DNA of 64,000 nucleotides from Pseudorasbora parva (Eukaryota; Chordata; Actinopteri; Cypriniformes; Gobionidae): positions 41,915,518 through 41,979,517 of the forward strand of contig NC_090177.1 in assembly GCF_024679245.1 (NCBI RefSeq), written 5' to 3'. This document shows, piece by piece, positions 10,116 through 22,068 of this stretch (its first letter is position 1; the number at the start of each line of letters is the position of its first letter). A program made the position numbers and the translations under genes. Under the pieces are notes generated by a model. That model saw nothing but the letters and a program-made list of their open reading frames with translations, was not told where the DNA came from and did no database searches.

Positions 10116-11145
10116 AGGTGCCCTAGAATGATCTGAAACAATATGTTAAATTGTTCTCTAATATCTACATAGATTATATGTATGCTTATTTAAGGTCAAA
10201 AATTGTCCAGATACAGTTTTACAGGTCCATTTACAACCCTAGAAATAGTGCCTAGGATGTAATGCTCTGTTTTTGCCTTATTTGGAAGAGTCATGAATAT
10301 TAATGTTGAGCTCTGCTCTGATTGGCTGTTTCACTGCACTGCTGCTCAATGACAGCTAACACATCTATACCATCCGTCATGGCAATGAATTTACAATGAT
10401 AGCTTCTTAACTTTGAATCACGAACTGAACTGGGTAAATATGTTGTCTGTACAGTAACATTACAGTTTGACATTAGAGTACTGATTTAAAAGTCATATTA
10501 TCATAATGTTGTCCTAAAAAGAAACTTTCAATTTAATCAGAAATGGGTTTGACAGTCAAGAAGTGGATGAAATCACTACTTACTGCTTGCAGGAATACGG
10601 TTGAAATCGGCCCTTTACGACACTTAAACGAATCCTGCTATATTGCCCCAGGTTAGAAAAACTCTCCGTGGTGAAATGGGTCGAGCAAACGAACAACTTT
10701 GAATTAAATTGTTGCGGTATCCGATTGTAAATAAACATCAACCATGACTGTTGACATTGTTTATCTGTGGGAAGGGTATGAAAAGTCCTCACATCCCCTG
10801 CACAGCCTGGAACATGACATTTATTTCCATGATCTGCCGTTTTCGTTATCCTCGCGTGACGCTTGTTTATCTGCTGAACTGATGATTCAGCTGCATAGTT
10901 CTACCTGAAAATGAACATTGGCTGACATGGAAATGTTAGGGGCGTACATGTTAAGGATCTCAGCGATTGTGTCACATGTGGCGTTATGTTAAGCCTGTTT
11001 TTCCATTGTGTTTTTCACAAACAAGATTTACATATGAAGGAGGAGGAGGCAATGGTGTTTGAGACTCACTGTATGTGATGTCCATGTATTGAACTCTTTT
11101 TATTTAACTATTGGTAAGGTTAATTACATTTTTCATTCTAGGCTA
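10116..11145. repeat. Probable DNA-transposon relic (GGTGCCCTAGAATG end)
   Basis: The left end reads GGTGCCCTAGAATGATC. A weak inverted match (TTTCATTCTAGG) lies near 11135-11145. The interior carries a THAP-domain ORF on the minus strand. No clear target duplication was seen, so the limits are approximate. Confidence 0.45.
10580..10840 (-). pseudogene. THAP-domain (C2CH zinc finger) fragment
   Basis: Read on the minus strand from about 10840, the frame gives the opening Cys pair (KCHVPGCAG at about 10822-10796), then HTLPTD, W..FI, and the closing pair FVCSTHFTTESFSNLGQY, ending at a stop at 10580. This matches the C-x(4)-C ... C-x(2)-H layout of THAP DNA-binding domains in order and spacing. 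THAP domains are shared by P-element-like transposases and by host regulators. Its place inside a repeat-like block favours a transposon origin. There is no ATG near the domain start and nothing recognisable after the stop, so it is a fragment. Confidence 0.7.
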
Positions 11146-11230
11146 CATTTAAGATTTAAGCTCAAAGCAGTGCTTAAAAATTAGTTAACAAGCTTCTCAG
11201 TCGTACTTTAAGTGGATGACTACATTTTAA

Positions 11231-11450
11231 AGGGTTAGTTCACCCAAAAATGAAAATTCTGTCATTAATTCCTCACCCTTATGCCGTTGGACACCTGTAA
11301 GACCTCCGCTCATCTTCAGAACACAGATGTATTTTGTTGAAATCCGATGGCTCAAAAGGCCTCCACTGACACTAATTTAATCAATGTAAAACTCCAGAGT
11401 CCAATTAGGGTCCCAAAGTGGCATGACCGAGCTGAGTGGCTCATATAAAA
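11231..11450. repeat. TTAA-flanked MITE fragment (AGGGTTAGTTCACCC family)
   Basis: The sequence begins AGGGTTAGTTCACCCAAAAA straight after TTAA (11227-11230). It continues with the common fish MITE text about CGTAAGACCTCCG-type blocks. The same family is at 38471 and 57935 in this window. The opposite end is missing here. Confidence 0.6.
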
Positions 11451-12184
11451 AATAAGAAAAAAACAGGCATATCTCTTCCATTTCGACAGACATGAAAGTA
11501 CTAATTTCAAATAGAATTTAGTTTAAATTTATTCATTTGCACGTGTCCTGAATCTTCCATCAAGCTAAGCTGCTGTACACAATGTTTAAGATCCTCATTC
11601 ATCTTCTTCCATCTACGCCGTTTGAGAGAAGTGTTGTTGGCAGTTTATGCCATGGCATGCTGTTGAAGCCACTGGGCTTTAAGAAGATTCATAGATCTAG
11701 ACTCTGTGATGTGGTTGTGAACGATCTAGCAAGAGGGGACAGCCAGGAGAGCCATACCATCCTACAGATTTCAGTTCCAGCACTACTCCAACACACCTGT
11801 CTGTAATTATCTAGCACCCTGATTGGCCAACTCCCTGAATTTTTTTAAATGCGTTTGACAATTAAACAATTCCTCTCACAAAATTCGAGCCACGGCCATA
11901 GGAGCTTCACCGATTTCCATGGGATTTCTCCAGAGAAATAAAGAAATTGCATGCGAGCTCGTACAAAAATCGCACAGTGGCATAACTTGTGCTATCAAAT
12001 GTTACTGGATGTGCAATCTTCAGTATTCCTGCCAATAATTATCCGTTTTCTAACTTTTGGGTGTATGACCAAACTTTGTCCTAGTACTCTTGAAAATTAT
12101 TAAAGGTTATGAAATTGATTGCTAAATTGCAGTTGCTGCCTAATTGAAACAAGCATGTATACCTGTCCAAAGTGTTTTTAGTAT
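11451..12184. other. No gene; degraded repeats
   Basis: Short ORFs only. Around 11745-11830 there is a piece with the CTCCAACACACCTG motif seen in many fish repeats. No ends or coding signal. Confidence 0.35.
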
Positions 12185-12560
12185 ATTTAAGTTTATTACA
12201 CGGCGTTGTGAAATACTTGATTCTGATTGGTCAATCGCGCATTCCAGCGGTATGTTATTTCCAGAAAACAACCGCTCATCCAGGTACTACAAGTTATCTT
12301 GACCGGTACTACTTCTATGCTTAACGCTGGCGCCATCTTGTGGCTGTTAAATATTTAAACAGCCATGGCTACAATGGAAAACTTCAAGGCGGGTTTCCTT
12401 TATAAAGTTTTAAATATGGATATTTTTCTTACACAAATGCATCGATTCGAATCAGAAGGCTCTATTAACCCATCGGAGCCGTGTTGAGCACGTTATTTGA
12501 CGGACAGCTGCATTTTTTATGGACTTCAAAAACAGCTCCAACTACTGCTTGGATTAACGT
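12185..12560. repeat. MITE-like repeat shared with 57215-57330
   Basis: The block around AAATACTTGATTCTGATTGG (12208-12227) is found again, inverted and diverged, at about 57255-57310 with AATACTTGAATCTGATTGGC. Two related copies in one window support an interspersed repeat; the ends are not resolved. Confidence 0.45.
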
Positions 12561-12620
12561 TAGCCTGGACTTTTTAAATATAACTCTGATTGTATTTGTC
12601 TGAAAGAAGAATGTCATATA

Positions 12621-13900
12621 CAGTCCCTGACAAAAGTCTTGTCGCTTATCTATTTTCTAGAAATACCTGATGTTAACCTGACTTTAATTAATTAATTGGT
12701 GTTAGAAATAGCTCATATGAAAAGCTAAAACCCTCCTAAATGATGTTTAATCCACTGAAATAAATAATTTTATCATTTAATCAAGACAGAAAGGTCAAAT
12801 TTACAGCAAATACAAAAATATGTCAGCAAATTAAGTTGTGGTGCTGTGAGATCCAAATGTAATATCTTGTATGACTTCCATGAGCTTGAAGGACTGCAGC
12901 CATGCGGTTTGGCAAGGGTTCATACAATTTATTGATGAAGTCATCAGGAATAGCTAAGAAAGCAGTCTTGCATGCCTCCCAGAGTTCATCAATATTCTTT
13001 GGTTTCGTCTTCCATGCGTCCTCTTTCATCCTACCCCACATATGCTCAATGATGTTCATGTCTGGTGACTGGGCTAGCCAATCCTGGAGCATCTTGATCT
13101 TCTTCGCCTTGAGGAACTTTGATGTGGAGATGGAAGTATGCGATGGAGCACCGTCCTGCTGCAGAATTTTGCCTCTTTTATGGTTGGAAATATAAGAGGT
13201 AGCTAAGATTTCTTGGTATTTTAGACTATTGATGTTGCCTTCCACCCTGCAGATCTCTCGCACACCCCCATACTGGATGTAACCCCAGACCATGATTTTT
13301 CCTCCACCAAACTTCACTGTTTTGGTGAATCTCGGATCCATTCTGGCTCCAGTAGGTCTCCTGCAATATTTGCGGCGACTGTGATGTAATTCAACAGAAG
13401 ATTCATCTGAAAAATCCACCTTCTGCCACTTTTCCTGCGTCCATCCTTTTAGCAGGCTGTGGGCCTTGGCAAATGCCACACGGTTTTTCAATTGTCTTTT
13501 GTTTAGTGCTGGCTTCTGGGCACTGATTCGACCATGGAGGCCATTTCGAGACAGAATCCGACAAACTGTTCTGGTTGACACAGGGACTTCAGGTGACCAG
13601 GTCTCGTGGAGCTCTGCTGCAGTGGAAAATGGGCTGGCCTTGGATTTTCGAGCCAACAAACGGTCCTCTCGAGCAGTTGTCTTGCGGGGTCTGCCTGACC
13701 TGGGCTTGTCAAAAACGACTCCAGTCTCTTCTTCTCTTTTTTTATCCTCTATACTTGACGCTGAGACACATTGAAGGTGTCTGCCACATCAGCAGTGGAT
13801 CTGGTCTTCAGCCTCATGATAATCAAAACTTTAGTTTCAGGGTGAATCTTAGGCATGTTTGTAGAGGTCTAGTTGCAGTTGATGTGAAGGTCTAGTGTAC
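12621..13900 (-). mobile_element. Tc1/mariner-like transposon, decayed
   Basis: The left terminal repeat starts after TA at 12619-12620 (CAGTCCCTGACAAAAGTCTT). The transposase gene runs on the minus strand. No matching right terminal repeat was found up to 14300, so that end is lost or diverged. Confidence 0.8.
12823..13856 (-). pseudogene. Tc1-like transposase, DD35E spacing, two lesions
   Basis: The ATG at 13856 opens a helix-turn-helix region (MPKIHPETKV...). It has an in-frame TAG about 105 bases on, then loses one base in the T-run at 13737-13743, which moves the reading into the open 278-codon frame ending at 12823. In that frame the DDE triad is visible: Asp in DFSDESS (residue 85), Asp in QQDGAPSH (169) and Glu in MNIIEHMW (205). 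Thirty-five residues lie between the second Asp and the Glu, against 34 in classical Tc1 and in the other Tc1 copies here. The catalytic residues survive but the N-terminal DNA-binding part is broken. Confidence 0.88.
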
Positions 13901-13989
13901 TGGGGTTCTTTTTATACACACTTGAGACCTAATTGATCCATTATGAGTCACAGGTGAAGCTCATATGACAAGGTGACAACACTTATGTC

Positions 13990-14758
13990 TTTGCAAAAAT
14001 TGGCCCAATGGGCTTTACCAAGCTGTGAATTTTAGAATACTTTTTGAAAGTTTAGTTTTTCACTGAAACATTATCACAAAAGCTGGTGGGATTAAAATGA
14101 GCCATTTCTTGTAAATATTTTTAAAACTTTATTATTCATATCTCACAACTCATCAATTAGAATTGCTAGACATAAATTCAATATTCTGACTTTTTGTCCC
14201 ACAATTGTGTTTAAAAATTTTTTTTTCTCAAAATCTGACAAACTCAGAATTGTAAAAGTCAGAAAATTGCACATTGTGAGACAAAAATGTTATAGGTTTA
14301 AATGTAATCTATTAAAAATGCTGTAAATTGAAATATTATTTATATTATTTAACCGTAGGGCTAATACATTATGCACTCTATGAACTGCATATGTGAATAT
14401 TATGGAGATACATTGCTTACATCAAAATCATGCTTATATAGTGTAATCATCACAGGTTTCATATATCCAGTCTGTCTGTCTAAAGGCTTGCAAACATAAA
14501 CATCTGCGTTTAGCTTCAAAAAGCTTCTTTGATGACGGTATTCTGTGAAAATGAAGACCATATTTCAATTCTGACATCCGAAGGAACAAGAAGACTTTTT
14601 GCCTCCTTATTCCGTGGATCTCTCTGATTAGCCATTCAAGATATTGCAATAATAGACTTTTTAGTTATTGCAATGCTTTTGTTTTGTTAAATATAAAAGG
14701 CTTTTGAAACCAAAACAAAAACAGAGAGTGAAAACAGGAGCTGCAGCAAATTAAATTA
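13990..14758. other. No gene recognised
   Basis: AT-rich, with short low-complexity phrases (repeated TCTGAC/TTTTTGTC-like words at 14185-14290). No ORF of interest. Confidence 0.4.
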
Positions 14759-15617
14759 TAATAAAACGTTTTTTCTCGTTAAATGATATAGAAGTATTTT
14801 GACATTTCCTTCTCCCCAGTCTTCCTCCAGACTCTGGCACCTTGATTTCCGAATGACATGCAAAATTTGCTTTCATCCGAAAAAAGTACTTTAGACCACT
14901 GAGCCACAGTCCAGTGCTGCTTCTCTGTAGCGCAAAAGTGTCTTGACCTGGGGAATGCGGCACCTGTAGCCCATTTCCTGCACACGCCTTTGCACGGTGG
15001 CTCTGGATGTTTCTACTCCAGACTCAGTCCACTGCTTCCGCAGGTCCCCCAAGGTCTGGAATCGGTCCTTCTCCACAATCTTCCTCAGGGTCCGGTCACC
15101 TCTTCTCGTTGTGCAGCGTTTTTTGCCACACTTTTTCCTTCCCACAGACTTCCCACTGAGGTGCCTTGATACAGCACTCTGGGAACAGCCTATTCGTTCA
15201 GAAATGTCTTTCTGTGTCTTACCCTCTCGCTTGAGGGTGTCAATGATGGCCTTCTGGACAGCAGTCAGGTCGGCAGTCTTACCCATGATTGCGGTTTTGA
15301 GTAATGAACCAGGCTGGAGTTTTTAAAAGCCTCAGGAATCTTTTTCAGGTGTTTAGAGTTAATTAGTTGATTTAGATGATTAGGTTAATAGCTCGTTTAG
15401 AGAACCTTTTCATGATATGCTAATTTTTTTAGATAGGAATTTGGGGTTTTCATGAGCTGTATGCCAAAATCATCAGCATTAAAGCAATAAAAGACCTGAA
15501 ATATTTCAGTTGGTGTGCAATGAATCTAAAATATATGAAAATATATACATTTTTGTCATTACATTATGGAATATAAGGAACTTTATCACAATATGCTAAT
15601 TTTTTGAGAAGGACCTG
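14759..15617 (-). mobile_element. Tc1-like transposon, C-terminal half deleted
   Basis: The terminal repeat at the 5' side of the gene ends at 15617 (complement reads CAGGTCCTTCTCAAAAAATT) beside TA at 15618-15619. The gene runs leftward and stops matching near 14760, before the second catalytic Asp, so the other terminus is absent. Confidence 0.78.
14779..15286 (-). pseudogene. Tc1-like transposase N-terminal fragment, frameshifted
   Basis: The start MGKTADLTAVQKAIIDTLKR (from 15286) and the following SERIGCSQSAVSRHLSG are the paired helix-turn-helix DNA-binding region. The frame shifts near 14950 from the 14891-15286 frame to the 14779-14985 frame, which carries HWTVAQWSKVLFSDESKFC with the first catalytic Asp. 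Nothing corresponding to the second Asp or the Glu follows. It cannot be catalytic. Confidence 0.85.
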
Positions 15618-15619
15618 TA

Positions 15620-18024
15620 TATTAAAACTTCAGCTCTGCAGCACATTTTGCATTTTTTTGAGAATTAGGAATATCTGAATTTAAAAGAGCGCCCTACCCA
15701 CATACATTGGAGTAAATTGATAAAAATGGTCTCATTTTACAGAAAAAACTCTAAATTTTAACACAGTGGTGGAATATTGCATATATTATATGGTATCTAT
15801 TCACAATCTTATGATAAACATAGATAAATATTTTGATTTATTTTTAATAAATTTGTTATTTAAAAATCTCTATTTTTTTTTATCATTTTGGGATCCAAGC
15901 TTTCTGGAAGTTTCTGTTGATTCTATAAATTGGCACTAAACAGGGGAAAAAATAATTTTCTTGGTATCTCCTTGCAAATAAAAGTTATTGAGATTTATCT
16001 GACCAAATTGTGTCTAACAACTCCTACTCATCTCCATTGACATAAAATGGCCACTAGGAAATCGAAAGAAGGCTCCGCCTCTTCAACTTTGTGAAGGGAG
16101 ATCTCGGGCTCTGATTGGTCTAGAATCATGATCGGCATGTCTATAAAGAGCTGAGATTCTCAGCTTTTCTGTCACATGATGCAATATGTGATGACATCAT
16201 CAAAAATCATGGCTAACAGCGACAATCAAAACTAGCAATAATAATTTGTAAGAGTATTTGTCTGCATCACATGTTTTGATCTGGACATCGGTGACATATT
16301 ACAGTGTCATTTTGCCATAGCTTTCATTTGATATATGACTTGTGTATTTTAGGTGTGTTTGTGTGATAAAAATATGACATTTTATATTATTTGCATGATA
16401 ATTTAATAATATAAATGCAGTCATTGGTTTATTAAGAAAGCTGAGGTTCTAATCTTTCAAATGATACCATATATGTTTAGTTTTGTGGTGCGCGAGTTAT
16501 AGATTTTTAAAAAAAGATTAAGATGATGCAATTTTGGACCCACGGGTGGGTCCAAGAGGGGGTGCAGAGCTGAAGTGGTTAAACAGTTACTCAGTAACAC
16601 ATTGCTAGATATGTCTGCTGTTATTTTTTTCGCACACGAGTTAAGAATTAAATGTGTAGGAAGTAACACTTTTAAAAAAAAGAGTTTACTATGCAAACCT
16701 GAGGGGATCTTTTAGAAAGGGGAACAATGGCACCATGCATGATGAGCACCAATGGTAAGTTTTTTCTCTCTAAAATAAAAATAAAAATAAAAAAGCTAAA
16801 TGCTCTAGTTAGCTCTATGAACTGAATGCAATATTCACAATTTAAGTAATTATATAAAATAATAATTAATGTTAAATGATAATAGTATAGCTATATAAAA
16901 AAATGATGGATTTGATGAAAGTTTTGGAATGCTTCTATAAACGCCATTGTCAAATCATCCATGACAAAAACATGATTTTAACCAGTAGGCTACAGCATAT
17001 ACAAAATAATAATACTGCAAATGTATTTTAAATGCTTATTTCTAGGGTGTTTGGTGTTGTGATGATGAAAGCCTACCTTTGGGCTAGACATCCATTTTCA
17101 ATCTACTGTAACATTTTCACACATTTGAATGAAGATTGACTTTTTTGTTTAATGTGCTGAATGTCTTTTTTGAGTCTCTTTTATATGGTCTTTTAAGGGC
17201 TGAAAACATAACTTCGCTTGTAACACACACCTCTCCACACCTTTACCACTGTTTAATCTAACATGTTGTCCGGAATAAGTAACACTTGTCTGTTCCCACG
17301 CGAGCCAAAAGCTTTCAGATGGACCTCACTGAAAAAAATGATGTGTTGAATTTACAACAAAAAATAAATAAATAATAATTACAATACATATATTGATTCT
17401 GTAGTAATATTCTCATCAGTGTTCTGTCAGCTTTTACATAGGCCTTCTTAAATCTGCATATTTGTGATATTCACCCCAGGGCGTTATTTAATTTTATCAA
17501 GGCCATTTTTTTTTTAAAAATCGTGTTAAATGTATGCATCATCTTTCATGTTAAATTCTTACATTTGATTAATAAATTCAGTTATAATAGTAAAAACACT
17601 ATAGGCTGTTACCAATCAAATTAAATAATTTAAACTGCAAAAAATACAGCTGCAATAAATAATGTTATAAGATTGATGTTCTAAATAAAACATGCAATCA
17701 TGCTTTTAAACATAGTGATCATAAGTCTTCATAAGTGAGTCATTGAGTCGTTTATTCAAATGATTCATTCAAATCGCTGAATCATTTATATCAAAACGCC
17801 GCGCTGAGTGTTGCTTTCCACTATTTTCGTTGGTGAAATCAAGGGTGAAATGGAACAAAAAAAGGTTGTTTGGATCTAAAATGTAAGTAACTTAATATTA
17901 ATTAGGCTACTTGTTTATTGAACTAGGCTACACCATTCATAATACACATTCACGATTGCAACATAACCGCCAATAGGGGGCAGCAACTAATCGTCTTCAT
18001 AAGTGAGTCATTGAGTCGTTTATT
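15620..18024. other. AT-rich intergenic or intronic DNA, no gene
   Basis: No convincing ORF, RNA gene or transposon end. It contains a 32-bp exact direct repeat (17725-17756 and 17993-18024, beginning GTCTTCATAAGTGAGTCATT). Confidence 0.45.
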
Positions 18025-18320
18025 ATCTTCTGAGTTCTTACTATTAGGAGATTTAAATTTGGACATGATAAAAGTCTCAAAAAATATACAGTCTAAGCTG
18101 GATGCACTCAACCTTACACAATTGATTAATGAACCCACTAGATACAATTTAAAATTTGCAAACAAAAGTACTTTAATTGATATAGCTCTGGCTAATATGC
18201 CTTCAAAATATACTTCAGCGGTCTTCAGTCAGGATCTAAGCGATCACTGTCTCATCGCATGTGCTCGTAATGGGTCTGCAGTTAAAAGACCTCCCTTTAT
18301 CACTATCAAACGCTTTCTAA

Positions 18321-19194
18321 GGCCCCATTCACACTGCAAGTCTTAATGCTCAATTCTGATTTTTTTGCTCAATTCTGATTTTTTGTTTGGCTGTTCACAT
18401 TACCTTTTAAAATGTCGCCTATATTTGATTCCAGTGTGAACTGTTTCAGGTTTCAAACTAACCCGCATGCGCAAAAGAACAATATCAATGACATCAGACA
18501 CAGCACGCTGTTGCACTAAATTTCAGGAGGTTATAGAGGAAGTAAGCATTTTCGCTTTTATTTTAGTTCTTTTAGTTTGTGTGATGGAAGCCATAACGTT
18601 AATGAGAAGGTGCTGAAGAGGAAAAGAACAAAAAGAAAGAGAGCAAAATCGGTTATTTTGGCCTTTTGTCACCTTCCTTTGGCACTGAAGCCACGTTCTT
18701 CTGTGTCCCCGTTCCTCCATTTCGTGTGCTTTCAAAAACGGAGCGGTTACGGTAGGATACTTCTAGCGTAGCTTTAATTAAAGTATCTCCCCATATACTA
18801 ATTAGGTCTAACACCTCACTCTCCCTCCACTGACTCGCTCCATCGCTGTTCTCCATATCTAGTCAAGTTTTTAATGTTACTGTCTGAATCTGTTGTGTCT
18901 AGGGCTAACTCGCTGGTGCATAATTGTGACAAATGTCGACATAGATTGACATAAAATACACATCATATCCGCATCAAATCCGCTTTGGTTGTTCACACTG
19001 CGGCCGCATTGGAAAAAATCAGATCTGGGTCTGATTCAGGACCACATATGTATGTGGTCTAAATCTGATTTGAAAAAATCAGATCTGGGCTAGATTTGAG
19101 TGTTCACACTACCTCTGAAGAGGTCTGACCTGGTCACTTGACCCCCCCAAAAAATCAGATTTGGGCCACTTTTGCCTGCAGTGTGAACGGGGCC
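18321..19194. mobile_element. PIF/Harbinger-like element (874 bp)
   Basis: The ends are inverted (GGCCCCATTCACACTGC; complement of GGCCCCGTTCACACTGC). They are flanked by the 3-bp duplication TAA (18318-18320, 19195-19197), the TWA-type target of Harbinger elements. The insertion sits inside a LINE ORF, which is restored in frame when it is removed, so the borders are exact. A Myb/SANT-like fragment on the minus strand supports the superfamily. Confidence 0.85.
18653..18856 (-). pseudogene. Myb/SANT-like DNA-binding domain fragment
   Basis: The 67-codon frame has the trihelix pattern W-x-E-x(3)-L-x(2)-I-W-G-D near its start (SQWRESEVLDLISIWGD), followed by RNRSVFES. This resembles the Myb-like protein that Harbinger transposons encode beside their transposase. 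Only the first two helices are readable, and the frame ends without the rest of the domain. The family assignment is by pattern only. Confidence 0.5.
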
Positions 19195-19778
19195 TAAAGC
19201 ACTTTAGTAAACAAGCCTTTTTAATAGATCTTGCCCAGGTAACCTGGGAGGACATTGACTCGATACCATATGCGGAAGATGCCTGGTTCTTTTTTAAGGA
19301 TGATTTTATTTCTATCCTTGATAAGCATGCTCCATTAAAGTTCAGAACTAAAAACAGATATAGTCCTTGGTTTACCCCGGAATTGTCCGCCCTCAGCAAG
19401 CACAAAAACATTCTATTGCGGACTGCACTTGCCTCAACTAATCCTCATGATATGCAGCTTTTCAAGGAAACCAGAATCCGGTACACACGGGCAGTAAGGG
19501 AAGCTAAGGCTTCTATAAAAATAAATTTGCTTCTTGCACTACCAATTCTAAAAAGTTTTGGGACACAGTAAAATCAATGGAGAACAAGGACAGTTCAGCT
19601 CAACTGCCCACGGCTTTAAAGCTAGGAGATATCATTACCACCAACAAGTCCATGTTGATAGAGGGGCTCAACAAACACTTCACTATGGCTGACCATGCAT
19701 TCCATCTGGCTGGATCTAGCCGGCCCAACTATACAGCACCTACAGTAGCACCTGGCTTTAAACAGTGGTTATGTATGG

Positions 19779-21560
19779 TATATAATAATAATAATAATGC
19801 ATTTTATTTAACAGCGCCTTTCAAAACACCCAAGGTCACTTTACAGGGAAAAACAGCAATAACAATATAAATACATAAATCCACACACTTAAAACACACA
19901 TGCATCATAGAGACAGAAAAATAAGTAGTAAATCATAAAAAAGCCTGTGTAAAAAGGTAGGTCTTAAGATGAGATTTAAAAGTATGCAGACTGTCAATAT
20001 TACGGATATCGAGAGGGAGAGAGTTCCACAAGCGAGGGGCCGCATGGCTAAAAGTTCTAGCTCCCATGGTCTTTAAGCGTATACGTGGTAAGACAAGAGA
20101 GAGTGATAGTGAGGATCGTAAAGTGCGTGAAGGAGTGTAAATATGAAGAAGATCAGTAAGATAGGGAGGAGCTAGACTGTGAAGTGCCTTGAATGTGAGA
20201 AGCAGGATTTTGAAGTCAATTCTATATTTCACTGGAAGCCAGTGAAGTTGCTGGAGAGTTGGTGAAATGTGCATGGTAGAAGGAGTTCTAGTAAGAACAC
20301 GAGCCGCAGAGTTCTGAACCAACTGAAGTTTATGGAAGTTTGCAAGGAAGACCAGTAAGAAGAGCGTTGCAGTAATCAATACGTGAGGTAACTAGTGCAT
20401 TAATGAGAATTGAAGTGTTGTTCATTGAAAGGGATAGACGAAGGCGATTAATATTACGCAGATGAAAATAAGCGGTACGTGTAATATTATTAATATGGGC
20501 TTCAAATGAAAGTGTGCTATCCAGAATTACACCCAAACTCTTAACCTGTGAAGAGGGATAAATGAGATGTTGATCAATATCCACAGGTATATAGTCAGAG
20601 TTTGTCAATGTGGATTTTGTCCCTACAAGTAGGACCTCGGTTTTGCTACTATTAAGCTTAAGGAAGTTAGCTGAGAGCCAGTCTTTAATTTCAGCCAAAC
20701 AACGGGACAAGAGAGGTGGTGGAAAAAAGTCAGAGGTTTTGGAAGATAAGTATAGCTGGGTGTCATCGGCATAGCAGTGAAAGTGAATGCCATATTTCCT
20801 GAAAATATGACCAAGTGGAAGTAGATAGATAATGAATAAAAGCGGACCCAAAACAGAGCCCTGAGGAACACCAGTAGTGACTGTCGATGATCTTGATCGG
20901 AAGTGCTTTAATTGGACAAACTGAGTACGGCCAGAGAGATACGATATAAACCAGGACAGGGGTGTGCCAGTGATCCCAATAGAAACTAACCTGTCAAGGA
21001 GTATTTTGTGCGAGATGGTGTCAAAGGCCGCACTCAGGTCGAGAAGGACAAGAATGGTTAATAAACCAGAGTCAGCTGCCAACAACAAGTCATTAGTGAT
21101 TTTGACAAGAGCTGTCTCTGTACTGTGGTGCGGACGAAAGCCAGATTGAAACTGCTCAAACAGGTTATTTTTGGACAGATGATCATTTACCTGTGTTGCA
21201 ACACATTTTTCCAGAATTTTAGAGATGAATGGCAAATTAGAAATCGGACGGTAATTATCTAGGTTAGATGGATCCGCCCCTGGTTTCTTAAGGATTGGAG
21301 TAATAATAGCAGATTTGAAATATGAGGGTACATAGCCAGAAGCAAGTGAACAATGGATAATTTTAGAAATTAATGTAGATAAAGATGGTAAACAGGCTTT
21401 GACTAAGTGAGTTGGCAGAGGATCAAGCCAACAGGTAGTAGCTTAGATTCCCGGATAAGACGCAGTATCTCCGCATCAGTTGGTAATAAAAAAGAAGAGA
21501 GACCAGAGTGTGGGGACACTTGAAAAACTGAGCAGCAGTAGTTATAACCTATGTTACTAG
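19779..21560 (-). mobile_element. L2-type LINE, 5'-truncated, minus strand
   Basis: The 3' tail is at the left (complement of an (ATT)n run at 19780-19798). The ORF reads leftward from about 21540 and contains most of the RT. It was inserted into, or beside, the plus-strand LINE fragment. On the 5' side it abuts a (TA)n tract. Confidence 0.85.
19933..21540 (-). pseudogene. L2 reverse transcriptase fragment, frameshifted
   Basis: From about 21430 the frame reads [10 protein letters not shown], then [34 protein letters not shown], the palm A box ([10 protein letters not shown]), [13 protein letters not shown] and the active-site box [10 protein letters not shown] near 20770. The frame ends at 20330 and the C-terminal section (QLVQNSAARVLTRTP... 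LHWLPVKYRIDFK) continues in the frame 20379-19933. A further shift near 21428 separates the upstream linker. The endonuclease domain is missing. All catalytic aspartates of RT are present. Confidence 0.88.
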
Positions 21561-21574
21561 CAAGTATTTGTTGG

Positions 21575-21576
<2 letters not shown>

Positions 21577-21655
<79 letters not shown>
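21577..21655. repeat. (TA)n microsatellite
   Basis: About 39 TA units without interruption. Confidence 0.97.
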
Positions 21656-21657
<2 letters not shown>

Positions 21658-22028
21658 CATTTACCAACAAAAGTTTTATGCAGCAGATCAGTCTTTCTGA
21701 ATTTTGAATTTTAAATACATTGTGGGAACCTTTTTTTTTTTTTTTTAGACATCAGAATATGAATCTCGATGCCACAATACATGATAGGAACCATAATTTC
21801 AATACTATGTTGGCTCCCAGCATGCCTTTCTTCATGAAGCATGTCGCCATTGCTGAGATTCACATGCTGATTCTTGATGTCTGTGTGTGGCAAAACACTT
21901 TTTTCCCCTGCAATGTATTTCAAATTCAGAAGGTCTGATCTGCTGAAACAAAGTTTTGCAGGTAAAATATTGGTCAGAAATAATATTACTGATTATCAGA
22001 GTTTATGAGGCTAAAAAGGCCTGGATGT

Positions 22029-22068
<40 letters not shown>

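Larger units (their letters stand above)
18025..19778 (+). pseudogene. LINE endonuclease-domain fragment, split by a Harbinger-like insertion
   Basis: The ORF at 18011-18346 carries the APE-type endonuclease motifs LLLGDLNLD, STLIDIALAN and LSDHCLIA. The same frame resumes at 19198 (KHFSKQAFLIDLAQVTWED) once the 874-bp insertion and its 3-bp duplication are removed. It continues with the linker typical of L2/CR1-group LINEs (YSPWFTPELSAL). A frameshift near 19511 moves to the frame of 19577-19770 (MENKDSSAQLPTALKLGD). The sequence is then cut off by the inverted L2 element at about 19779. No RT remains on this strand. Confidence 0.82.
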
